DNA from: Candidatus Binatia bacterium
GTDB taxonomy: Bacteria; Desulfobacterota; Binatia; UBA9968; JAJDTQ01
Direction of reading: 5' to 3'
Assembly (NCBI GenBank): GCA_022823055.1
Contig: JAJDXX010000064.1
Location: 1-34,787 of the forward strand
Length of the DNA stretch: 34,787 nucleotides
The notes under the pieces were generated by a model that had not been told where the DNA came from, did not search any database, and saw only the letters and a list, made by a program, of their open reading frames with translations. Made by a program: the position numbers and the translations under genes. Every line of letters begins with the position of its first letter. Position 1 is the stretch's first letter. Of this stretch, positions 17,518-24,157 are shown in pieces.

Positions 17518-17790
17518 TCAGTGATAGTCGATCAGGTCCACGTCCACGGCCTCGCCGTCCTCGAAACGGAACACCACGCGCCAGTTGCCGGAGAGGCGAA
17601 CGCTCCACTGGCCCGCACGGTCGCCCTTCAGGGGATGCAGCCGGAAGCCCGGCGCGTCTGCGCTGCCCGGATGCGTTGACTCTTGCAGCCGGAACAGGAT
17701 GCGCCGGAGCCGTGGCACGAGACCGGCAGGCAGCCGCGTGGCATCGTCGTGCTCGTGCAGCGCCCGCAGTCCCTTGTACCTGATCCTCAT
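17518..17790 (-). CDS. higB: HigB family toxin (RelE-like mRNA interferase)
   Basis: 90 residues of the RelE/HigB fold, which cleaves mRNA in the ribosomal A site. The C-terminal half reads GDRAGQWSVRLSGNWRVVFRF with the conserved WSVR-x-x-GNWR-x-x-F motif, and DVDLIDYH ends the protein as in the family. The N-terminal half with RLRRILFRLQESTHPG forms the helical hairpin. The length is standard, so the toxin looks intact. First gene of the pair, with a palindrome just upstream that should be its operator. Part of the gene is duplicated at 16497-16547. Confidence 0.88.
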   Translation of the reverse strand: MRIRYKGLRALHEHDDATRLPAGLVPRLRRILFRLQESTHPGSADAPGFRLHPLKGDRAGQWSVRLSGNWRVVFRFEDGEAVDVDLIDYH

Positions 17791-17797
17791 GATTCAC

Positions 17798-17816
17798 TGT
17801 AGCGCGCGGCGCTACA
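17798..17816. promoter_or_regulatory. Palindromic operator of higBA
   Basis: A 19-base dyad with perfect 8-base arms TGTAGCGC and GCGCTACA around three bases, 7 bases upstream of the higB start. Position and symmetry fit the site bound by the HigA dimer for autorepression. Confidence 0.6.
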
Positions 17817-17949
17817 CGCCGCAAGCGTCAGCCGTGCCGTCATGAACGCCGGGCGGCGGTTGATTCTCACACCCCACGCATCGGGGAATGCACTTCCGTT
17901 AGGTGCCCTCCATCGCGTGCGAGGACGGATCGCACTGCCTCGCCGCCTT

Positions 17950-18141
17950 TCAGGTGAGCACGTGGAGCGCGGTCTCCGGCGCCTTGTCGAGCACCCACAG
18001 CAGGGCGCGCGCCGCGCCGGTCGGGCAGCGCTTCCCCTGCTCCCAGTTACGGATCGTCTCGTGCGGGACGTCGATGCGCCGCGCCAGCTCGGTCTGAGAG
18101 AGACCAAGTCGCCGGCGAACCCGGCGCGCGTATCGAGCCAT
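17950..18141 (-). CDS. Small XRE-family helix-turn-helix regulator
   Basis: 63 residues that are nearly all DNA-binding domain: RRRLGLSQTELARRIDVPHETIRNWEQG (in two parts, residues 9-36), then KRCPTGAARALLWVLDKAP. This is the compact form found as the antitoxin or repressor of type II toxin-antitoxin pairs. It starts 26 bases after the second higA stop. The frame is open upstream (DEEEAIQD) but without a start codon, so the true N-terminus may have been lost or fused. No toxin partner is visible on either side; 17817-17949 shows no gene. It may be an orphan left by the rearrangements around it. Confidence 0.7.
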   Translation of the reverse strand: MARYARRVRRRLGLSQTELARRIDVPHETIRNWEQGKRCPTGAARALLWVLDKAPETALHVLT

Positions 18142-18167
18142 GTCCTGTATGGCCTCTTCCTCGTCCT

Positions 18168-18491
18168 CTAGGCGCTTGAGCAGGGACCACGCTCATCGTC
18201 CAGAAAATCGCGACGCCGACCGAACGATGCAACCTTGATCTCCCCTGCGCGCCCTCGGGCCTTGGCGATGTCGTGACTGTTCTGCATCCGCATGAGGGTG
18301 TCCATCGAGACGCCGGACGCCTTCTGGATCCGCAGCGCCATCTCCGGCGACAGACGCGCGCGCTCATTCAGAACGGCCGACAGTGCCGCCCGTGTGACGC
18401 CAAGCGCCTTGGCCACCGCCGTCACCGAGAGATCGAGAGCATCGATGATCTCGTGCCTAACGAACCCGCCGGGATGCGGAGGGTTCTTCAT
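18168..18491 (-). CDS. HigA family antitoxin, second copy without toxin
   Basis: 107 residues beginning MKNPPHPGGFVRHEIIDAL, the HigA signature, followed by LSVTAVAKALGVTRAALSAVL (in two parts) for the helix-turn-helix and SPEMALRIQKASGVSMDTLMRMQ for dimerisation. It is clearly distinct from the first HigA. Upstream, where higB should be, only the toxin's last codons and the leader with GAGAGGCAGACAGGAGACC remain; then the sequence jumps into a fragment of the ATPase gene (see 18481-18570). The antitoxin is intact but has no cognate toxin. It could act as an anti-addiction module or a regulator. Confidence 0.85.
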   Translation of the reverse strand: MKNPPHPGGFVRHEIIDALDLSVTAVAKALGVTRAALSAVLNERARLSPEMALRIQKASGVSMDTLMRMQNSHDIAKARGRAGEIKVASFGRRRDFLDDERGPCSSA

Positions 18492-18570
18492 CCGGATGCC
18501 TTGAGCAGGTCTCCTGTCTGCCTCTCAGTGGCAATCCCGGTGCGTAGGCATTGATCAAGGCGGAGCCCGA
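18481..18570 (-). repeat. Deletion scar joining higB tail to ATPase-gene head
   Basis: Bases 18481-18531 match 20493-20542 (3 substitutions and 1 indel): the start of higA, the leader and the last bases of higB. Bases 18539-18570 match 21741-21772 (30 of 32): codons near the start of the DUF4143 ATPase gene. In the second copy these blocks are about 1.2 kb apart, separated by the ATPase gene. Copy one is therefore the same unit after a deletion that removed nearly all of the ATPase gene. The AbiE genes sit directly beyond it. Confidence 0.75.
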
Positions 18571-18594
18571 CCCTTCCGTCAGGACATGGTAGGG

Positions 18595-19644
18595 CTACCC
18601 GTCGAATCTCCTGCCATTCAGTGTGCGCTCGATCCGGTCAAGCGACGCCAGGATGTCGTCGAAGTCAGGCGGGGGTCCGAAGATCATGGCGGTCGTGTTG
18701 GCGTAATCGCGTCGGAGGGCGTCAACCATGCCTCCTGTCGGCGCGATTGCGAATGTGCCAGGAGCGGCGGAGGCTAGATCGAAGTCGGGCCGGTCGAAGA
18801 ACATGCGGGCGTGTCGCACACAGTCCGCCCCGAGGTCGATGTCTTCCAATGCGGCGTTGCCGACGGTCGAACCGAGCAGGCAATGCAAATCGTAGTAGTG
18901 ACGCGAAATGCGCTGCCCCTCGTGCCGCAGGATGCCGCGGCGCTCGTGCCAGCGGCGCAGGCCGTGAGCGATCACGATCTTGTCCCATAAGGTGCGGCCA
19001 GGCTCGATGGTGACAACGTCGTGGACGGTCAGATCGAGGTCGGGAGCCTCATCGGCGACATAAGGCCGGATCGCAACGGAGCGGTTCGGATCGATAGCAG
19101 ACTTCGCGCCGGATTCGACACGGACGGCCGGACGAACGTAAACGCTGTCGGCCGGCGCGACCGCAGGATAATGGATGAGCAAGGTCTGGCGGTCGGGATC
19201 GTCGGGGTCAATTTCCGTGCGCGCCGCCTCACCGGTGACGCCGGCAAGCTGGGCAGCGAGGGACGCATGGAGCGGACCTGTGATATAGGCCCGGCAGGCG
19301 TCGCGGATCGCGTCGAGCCTGACCCGGCGCTTCTTGTTCGACAGTCTGGCCAGGTCCTCCACTGACGCGGGTTCGCCGAGGTCGTCGCGGAAGACGGTGA
19401 TGTCGATGTCTTCCGAGAAGCGCCGGATCAATCCATGGGCCATCGAGAGGGACGTGCCGCCCTTGAAGAGGAGACGGGGTCCTCCGGCGGGGCGCTCGCG
19501 GAACAGCGCGTTCAGCGTCCAGCATACCCAGAAATCCTTCTCGACGTTGGCGACCGGTGCGCCGAGCCGGTTGGCGGTCGCGAGAAACAAGTCGAGGCGG
19601 TCGCGGGGCGGCGCAGCAATGACCCCTCGATATGCGGCGGTCAT
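18595..19644 (-). CDS. abiEii: AbiEii/AbiGii nucleotidyltransferase toxin
   Basis: 349-residue toxin of the AbiE type IV toxin-antitoxin/abortive-infection system. The nucleotidyltransferase core has KGGTSLS (61-67) and SEDIDI (77-82), the G-S plus D-x-D motif that binds metal and NTP. It is preceded by VEKDFWVCWTL (34-44), typical of AbiEii. LWDKIVIAHGLRRWHE further on corresponds to the conserved motif with the catalytic Lys. Related toxins (MenT type) add nucleotides to tRNA and stop translation; direct substrate here is unknown. It starts at an ATGA overlap with the AbiEi gene, so the two are coupled. Length and motifs look intact. Confidence 0.88.
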   Translation of the reverse strand: MTAAYRGVIAAPPRDRLDLFLATANRLGAPVANVEKDFWVCWTLNALFRERPAGGPRLLFKGGTSLSMAHGLIRRFSEDIDITVFRDDLGEPASVEDLARLSNKKRRVRLDAIRDACRAYITGPLHASLAAQLAGVTGEAARTEIDPDDPDRQTLLIHYPAVAPADSVYVRPAVRVESGAKSAIDPNRSVAIRPYVADEAPDLDLTVHDVVTIEPGRTLWDKIVIAHGLRRWHERRGILRHEGQRISRHYYDLHCLLGSTVGNAALEDIDLGADCVRHARMFFDRPDFDLASAAPGTFAIAPTGGMVDALRRDYANTTAMIFGPPPDFDDILASLDRIERTLNGRRFDG

Positions 19645-20309
19645 TGTCGGGCCTCGTCCTCGCCGGCATCGGCAAGCGGTTCGCGCAGGAATTCCTGCAT
19701 CCAGATCGGCAGAGCGACGAATCCCGACCAGAGATCATCGCGGATCGCCGGACCGTGGCCGGGATCGGCGAACAGGCGGCGCAGGGCCGACCGGACGCGC
19801 CGTCGTTCGGTGTCGTCGGTCAGCATGTCCTGCATCCAGTGCAGGGCCTGGACAACGCGCATGGCGGGCCGGCCGGCCCAATAAAGGCGACTTGGCGCGG
19901 CGTACCTGAAACGAATCTCCTGGTTGCCAAGCCTGATCGGTTTCAACCGCGCATCGACCACAACCTCAATGCGCGCTGGCACGGCGGTGGTCAGCCCGAG
20001 TTCGTTGGCTGCGGTCATGCCGTCTATGACAGCGCGCGCCCGGTCGCGGCGCGTGACGGCGCGGATAACAGCGCGATAGTCGGGAACGGTCGGACGGCCG
20101 GTCAACGCATTCAGCCGGGGTTTGTCGTAAAGGCCGCGGTCAATGCGGCGTAAATCGCTCCGGGCGGCAAGACGCTGAAGGGTCTTGTCGATAGCCGATC
20201 TGCTGCCAAGGTCCGCAAAATCGCCGGGTGTCCAGACCTCGTCCGGCTGAGCCGCGATCCGCGCCAGCAGCCGGGACTTGAGGTCGGAAACATGGGCCAA
20301 GGTTGTCAT
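19641..20309 (-). CDS. abiEi: AbiEi-type antitoxin with winged helix (DUF6088)
   Basis: 222 residues. The N-terminal winged helix (about 10-65) includes VWTPGDFADLGSRSAIDKTL, then LRRIDRGLYDKPR, the hallmark of AbiEi/DUF6088 antitoxins. The C-terminal domain (about 75-222) would mediate toxin neutralisation and cooperative DNA binding. AbiEi represses its own operon by binding repeats near the promoter (family knowledge), and repeated TTGTCCGAA boxes are present just upstream. The ATG lies immediately after a likely -10 box with no room for a normal leader, so the mRNA may be leaderless. First gene of the pair. Confidence 0.85.
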   Translation of the reverse strand: MTTLAHVSDLKSRLLARIAAQPDEVWTPGDFADLGSRSAIDKTLQRLAARSDLRRIDRGLYDKPRLNALTGRPTVPDYRAVIRAVTRRDRARAVIDGMTAANELGLTTAVPARIEVVVDARLKPIRLGNQEIRFRYAAPSRLYWAGRPAMRVVQALHWMQDMLTDDTERRRVRSALRRLFADPGHGPAIRDDLWSGFVALPIWMQEFLREPLADAGEDEARQ

Positions 20310-20377
20310 GTCCTAAATATGCCACATGGTTCGGACAATGCAAGGTTTGCCCGAAAAAAGTGGCAAATTTCGGACAA
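20310..20377 (-). promoter_or_regulatory. AbiE promoter and candidate AbiEi operator repeats
   Basis: On the minus strand TTGCAT (20343-20338) and CATATT (20321-20316) are spaced by 16 bases; TATTTA shifted by two is an alternative. Only 6 bases separate CATATT from the ATG. The box TTGTCCGAA occurs twice, at 20377-20369 and 20338-20330. Each is followed by a half site of an inverted pair, TGCCAC then GTGGCA. The copy nearest the gene lies inside the promoter spacer, where a bound repressor would block polymerase. Confidence 0.5.
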
Positions 20378-20458
20378 GCCGCCTAAACCGATAGCGGTCT
20401 CACACGCCTCGCAGACCGGCCACTCCTGAGCCGACTTCGAGCAGTTGCCTAACCTCAA

Positions 20459-20565
20459 TCACTGGAATCGAGACAGGCCGAACTGATGTGGCGGGTTCTT
20501 CATCCAGATGCCTTGAGAGGTCTCATGTCTGCTTCTCAGTGGTAGTCCTCGTAGTCGAGATCGAC
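20459..20565 (-). pseudogene. Remnant of a third higBA locus
   Basis: 20536-20565 encodes VDLDYEDYH-stop, the C-terminal end of a HigB toxin. After a leader, an ATG at 20503 opens MKNPPHQFGLSRFQ-stop, a HigA beginning cut off after about six residues. Nothing else of either gene remains. The ATPase stop lies 15 bases beyond the toxin end, so the ATPase gene has taken the place of higB. 20378-20458 holds no gene. Confidence 0.7.
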
Positions 20566-20579
20566 GATCTACCACCCGG

Positions 20580-21815
20580 TCAAACAACTCGCCACCACGG
20601 CACCGCAAGGACATCAGGCGCCAGCCATTCAGTCGTGTCGCCCGTATGCAGCAGCAAACCGGCCCGTACCTGTCCGCGATACTCGGCACGGAACGTACGC
20701 AGGTGCCGCGTGTCGCCCAGGCCCGGCCGCCGGCTTGCCTTGACCTCGATTGGCAGGAGTCCGTCGTCGGTTTCCAGCACGAAGTCCACTTCCTCGCCGG
20801 CCGCGGTGCGCCAGTGGAGAATCTCGGCCCGTGGGAGACGGGAGTCGCGCCACACGAGCAGGTCGTTGAGAACCAGATTCTCCAGGAAAGCGCCGGTGGG
20901 CTCTCCGCCGGCCAAGTGCAGGGCAACGCCGGTGTCGCTCCAGTAGAGCTTGGGCGCCTTCATCAAGCGCTTGGTGCGATTGACCGCGTAGGCCGGCACG
21001 CGCACCAGCAGGCAGGACGTTTCCAGGAGATTGAGGTAGCGGTGCACCGTGGCCTGCGGCAGCGCGACATCGCGTCCCAACTCCGTCTGGTTGACCGTCT
21101 GGCCGATGCGCAGGCATGCCGCGCGCATGAGCCTGCGGAAGTCCGGCAGGGCGGCCACGGAGGAGAGTTGCAACAGGTCGCGTTCCAGGTAGGTGCGGAC
21201 ATAGCCGTCGAACCAGACGGTCCGCTCCTCCTCGGTGCCGAGATGCACCGCCGGGAACGGAAAGCCGCCGCGTCGGGCCAACGGCCGCCACTCCTCGGAG
21301 TCGGAGGCGTTCTCCATGGCAACATCCCGCCACGCCGTATCCGGGGCGGCAAGCAACTGCTCCCACACCCCGCAGGTGCCCAAGCCAAGCTGCTCGCGCC
21401 GCGACATGGGCCACAGCGAAAGATGGCTGGCGCGGCCCGCCAGCGACTCGGAGACTTGTTGCATCAGCAGCAGGTTGGCCGACCCGGTCAACAGGAACTG
21501 GCCAGGACGGCGATGGCGGTCTATTTCCATCTTGACCGCGGTCAAGAGCGTAGGGGCTCGCTGCACCTCATCCAACGTAACCGGCGTCTCACCGCCCACC
21601 AACGCGAGCGGATCGCGCACGGCGGCGTCCAGTGCGTCAAAGTCGTCCAAGGAGATGAAGCGGCGCTCCCGAGACACCAACGGGCCGGCCAAAGTGCTCT
21701 TCCCTGTCTGCCGGGCACCGCTGATCACTACCGCCGGCATGGTGCGCAGACATTGATCAAGGCGGAGCCCGATCTGGCGCGGAAGAAAACCATTCATGCC
21801 ATGAATGATATCCAT
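20580..21815 (-). CDS. AAA+ ATPase with DUF4143 domain
   Basis: 411 residues. Walker A GARQTGKS at 33-40, Walker B VTLDEVQRAP at 79-88 and sensor-like LLTGSANL at 108-115 define the AAA_14 domain. A winged-helix region with LGRDVALPQATVHRYLNLLE follows. The DUF4143 part near the C-terminus has ILHWRTAAGEEVDFVLE and LLPIEVKAS, a PD-(D/E)xK nuclease-like core with E-V-D and E-x-K. Such proteins are common in mobile and defence islands; their function is poorly known. The ATG at 21815 is used; a Met at residue 7 is an alternative. Two overlapping dyads cover the start. The gene head is partly duplicated at 18539-18570. Confidence 0.85.
   Translation of the reverse strand: MDIIHGMNGFLPRQIGLRLDQCLRTMPAVVISGARQTGKSTLAGPLVSRERRFISLDDFDALDAAVRDPLALVGGETPVTLDEVQRAPTLLTAVKMEIDRHRRPGQFLLTGSANLLLMQQVSESLAGRASHLSLWPMSRREQLGLGTCGVWEQLLAAPDTAWRDVAMENASDSEEWRPLARRGGFPFPAVHLGTEEERTVWFDGYVRTYLERDLLQLSSVAALPDFRRLMRAACLRIGQTVNQTELGRDVALPQATVHRYLNLLETSCLLVRVPAYAVNRTKRLMKAPKLYWSDTGVALHLAGGEPTGAFLENLVLNDLLVWRDSRLPRAEILHWRTAAGEEVDFVLETDDGLLPIEVKASRRPGLGDTRHLRTFRAEYRGQVRAGLLLHTGDTTEWLAPDVLAVPWWRVV
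21741..21772 (-). repeat. Parent copy of the ATPase-head repeat
   Basis: This 32-base stretch of the ATPase gene (coding for about residues 14-25) recurs at 18539-18570 with two mismatches. It is the outer boundary of the segment missing from the collapsed copy. Confidence 0.7.
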
Positions 21816-21819
21816 TCAT
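21792..21819. promoter_or_regulatory. Two overlapping inverted repeats at the ATPase start
   Basis: 21792-21806 is a dyad with arms ATTCATG and CATGAAT around one base. 21801-21819 is another with arms ATGAATG and CATTCAT around five bases. They share a half site and cover the first codons. The arrangement could bind a dimeric regulator or form a hairpin that hides the start; the sequence does not tell which. Confidence 0.45.
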
Positions 21820-21923
21820 CGGTCGAAACGCTACCCCTAATGGACCGTGTCGACCCGCGAGCCAACTCGTCAATGGCACTTGCTTGGCGAACGGACACCC
21901 GAAGTCCACGCCTGTTTCCGGTA

Positions 21924-21987
21924 GTGCCCCGGTTTACCGAGGCACGTGCCCCGTTTCCTTGATCGGCCCCAGGAATCCTGTTAGACG
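21924..21987 (+). promoter_or_regulatory. Stem-loop and weak promoter ahead of the seven-gene operon
   Basis: A hairpin with arms GTGCC and GGCAC enclosing CGGT/ACCG spans 21924-21945. It is followed by TTGATC (21959-21964), a 17-base spacer and TAGACG (21982-21987). The -10 is poor. This is the only promoter-like site in the 200-base gap that separates the divergent ATPase gene from the operon. Confidence 0.25.
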
Positions 21988-22016
21988 CGACATTGGGTCC
22001 TACGCTCTTTCGAGCC

Positions 22017-22301
22017 ATGGAAGCGCCTCACGACAGCCAATCCACGACCACCGACGCGCTCATCGAGCGCCTCGCCCAGGCGGTGCATGCCCGGCGCATG
22101 ACGGTGCCGGCGATCCTGTTTCTCGAAGCCCACAAACCGCTGACGTCGCTGTTCCACACGGCGGCGGTGATGAGCCTGCCGATGATGCTGCCGCTGTTCG
22201 GCGCGAAGGCGCGGGAGCTGCCGGCGTTTCTCCAGTCGCGGGACAACGTGGAGCGGCTCATCCGGCGCATCGAGGAACTCGCCGGGGAAGGCGGCCGCTG
22301 A
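22017..22301 (+). CDS. Small hypothetical protein, first gene of the seven-gene membrane operon
   Basis: 94 residues from the ATG at 22017; a TTG at 21993 would add eight. A polar start leads to LIERLAQAVHARRMTVPAILF and LEAHKPLTSLFHTAAVMSLPM, an amphipathic and then hydrophobic region that may lie on or in the membrane. A charged helix DNVERLIRRIEEL ends it. The stop overlaps the next start by one base (TGATG), which ties it to the following membrane protein. No family name recognised; I infer a small subunit of the complex encoded by this operon. Confidence 0.65.
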   Translation: MEAPHDSQSTTTDALIERLAQAVHARRMTVPAILFLEAHKPLTSLFHTAAVMSLPMMLPLFGAKARELPAFLQSRDNVERLIRRIEELAGEGGR

Positions 22302-23110
22302 TGGGCGGGTTCGAGAACGCCACTCCGGGGGTGCTGGTGGTGATGGCCCTGATGATCGGGCCGGTGCTCTACTACATCCGCGTGGCGCGGCGCCGGAAGG
22401 ACCTCTACGTGCGCCGGCTGGCCGGGGTGGACGCCATCGACGAGGCCGCCGGCCGCGCGGCGGAGCTGGGACGCCCGCTGTCCTTCTCCACCGGCCTCAC
22501 CAACGTCAGCCCAGTTCTGTACGCCTGCCTCGGGGTGCTCTATTACGTGGCGCGCAAGGCGGCGCAATACCGGTCGCGCCTGCTGGTGCCGCAGAACACC
22601 CCGGAGGTCATGGCCATCGCCGAGGACGTGCTGCGGGAAGCCTACCGCGCCGAGGGCCGCTCGGCCCAGTTCGACCCGCGCAACATCCGTTTCCTCTCCG
22701 AGGAACAGTTCGCCTTCGCCGCGGGCTACATCGGGATGGTGCAGCGGGAGCGCGTGGCGGGCGCCTTTCTCTTCGGCCACTTCGCGGCGGAATCGCTGAT
22801 CCTGGCGGAGGCGGGGCAGCAGGTAGGGGCCATGCAGGTGGGCGCCTCGGTGAGCCCCGAGCAGGTGGCGTTCTTCATCGCCGCGTGCGACTACACCCTC
22901 ATCGGCGAGGAGCTGTTCGCCGCCTCGGCCTACCTCACCCGTGAGCCGGTCCAGCTCGGCAGCCTCTACGGACAGGACCGCGCCAAGCTCTTCCTGTTCC
23001 TGATGATCCTGGTCGGGGTGGGCATCGCCACTGTCAACTCCCTGTGGCCCGAACTGGGCCTCACCAACCTGGGCACGCTCATGCACCTCGGCTGGGGGTT
23101 CGGGTCGTGA
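22301..23110 (+). CDS. Membrane protein, DUF6754-like
   Basis: 269 residues. An N-terminal helix (about 10-28) is followed by RVARRRKDLYVRRLAGVDAIDEA, an Arg-rich cytosolic stretch. A central domain reads GRPLSFSTGLTNVSPVLYACL and LVPQNTPEVMAIAEDVLREAY. FLFGHFAAESLILAEAGQ and a C-terminal helix (LFLFLMILVGVGIATVNSL) complete it. The layout resembles the DUF6754 group as I remember it; this cannot be checked here. The central part could be a cytosolic ligand- or nucleotide-binding domain tethered to the membrane. Start and stop both overlap neighbours, so it is translated as part of the operon. Confidence 0.7.
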   Translation: MGGFENATPGVLVVMALMIGPVLYYIRVARRRKDLYVRRLAGVDAIDEAAGRAAELGRPLSFSTGLTNVSPVLYACLGVLYYVARKAAQYRSRLLVPQNTPEVMAIAEDVLREAYRAEGRSAQFDPRNIRFLSEEQFAFAAGYIGMVQRERVAGAFLFGHFAAESLILAEAGQQVGAMQVGASVSPEQVAFFIAACDYTLIGEELFAASAYLTREPVQLGSLYGQDRAKLFLFLMILVGVGIATVNSLWPELGLTNLGTLMHLGWGFGS

Positions 23111-24156
23111 ACGTGCGCGGGCGCCTGATCAAGCTCGTCACGTTCCTGGGCGGCATCTATTTCTTCCTGGAGTTCGTGCTGCCGGGCACCGTGTTCGGGG
23201 TCAAGATCGACACCTACCACGACCAGATCTCCAACGGCTTCATCACCGTGGGGGCCATGGCCGCGGGGCTGGGGCTCATCAACCTACTGATGCAACACGG
23301 CTCGCGCATTGTCTTCCTGCGCCGGGAGTGGCCCTACAGCCTGGCGCTGCTCTCCGGCCTGGCCATCATGATCGCCGTGACGGTCCAGGACTGGCGCGGC
23401 ACCAGCCGGGTGGCGCAAGAGGTGGCCGGCATTTCCCGGCTGGCGGACTTCGCCGGGCGCATCCGGTCGGACCACGAGGGCGCGACCGAGGGCGTACTGC
23501 CCGCGCCCGCGCGCAACCGCAGCCTGCGCGAAGCGCTGGACCGGCTGCTCGCGCGCATCGAAGACGAGGCCGGCGCCTTCGACCTTGACCGTTTCGTGCA
23601 GGGGAGCATCGACCACGGACTCGCGCGGGGCTACCTGGCGGAGGCGGGGAACCGCGCCGACGCGGCGCGCGCAGCGGCCGAACGACTCACGGTGGCCGAC
23701 GGCGCGGCCCCGGACCTTGCCGCCAACGCGGCGGTGGTGCGCGCCCTGCGCGGCCTCGCCGAGAACTGGCGCAACCTGCGCAACCTCGAGTACGAGTACT
23801 CCACGCCCAAGCACGTCTACCGGCTGCTCTTCGAAGGGCTGTTCGTCGCCCTGGGCTCGGCCATGTTCTCGCTGCTGGGTTTCTACATCGCGGCCGCGGC
23901 CTACCGCGCCTTCCGGGTGCGCTCCGCCGAATCGTCGCTCATGATGGTCGCCGCGGTGCTGGTCATGCTCGGGCAGATCCCCTTCGGCGTGTGGATCTGG
24001 TCCGGACTCCCGGACCTCCGGTTGTGGCTCCTGGAGATACCCAACTCGGCCGCGTTCCGCGCCATCACCTTCGGCGCCGGGGTGGCGGGACTGGTGATGG
24101 CGTTCCGCATGTGGTTCTCCATCGAGTCGGAGTCCTTCGACCGGGAGGAACGCTGA
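23107..24156 (+). CDS. Membrane protein with large soluble loop
   Basis: 349 residues from GTG 23107, which overlaps the previous stop as GTGA; longer starts would sit inside that gene. Three helices near the N-terminus (about 8-26, 42-62, 78-93) and three near the C-terminus (about 240-262, 276-297, 315-336) enclose a helical soluble region (about 97-235) rich in Ala, Arg and Glu. No enzyme motif is visible. LEYEYSTPKHVYRLLFEG just before the fourth helix looks like a conserved amphipathic entry. I recognise no family. Its symmetrical 3+3 topology suggests a scaffold or channel-like subunit of the operon's complex; this is inference. Confidence 0.7.
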   Translation: MNVRGRLIKLVTFLGGIYFFLEFVLPGTVFGVKIDTYHDQISNGFITVGAMAAGLGLINLLMQHGSRIVFLRREWPYSLALLSGLAIMIAVTVQDWRGTSRVAQEVAGISRLADFAGRIRSDHEGATEGVLPAPARNRSLREALDRLLARIEDEAGAFDLDRFVQGSIDHGLARGYLAEAGNRADAARAAAERLTVADGAAPDLAANAAVVRALRGLAENWRNLRNLEYEYSTPKHVYRLLFEGLFVALGSAMFSLLGFYIAAAAYRAFRVRSAESSLMMVAAVLVMLGQIPFGVWIWSGLPDLRLWLLEIPNSAAFRAITFGAGVAGLVMAFRMWFSIESESFDREER

Positions 24157-24157
24157 C

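Noticed and set aside
17842-18171. 109-codon plus-strand frame as a possible toxin for the XRE regulator
   Set aside because: It is antisense to the regulator, has no toxin motifs and no ribosome site.
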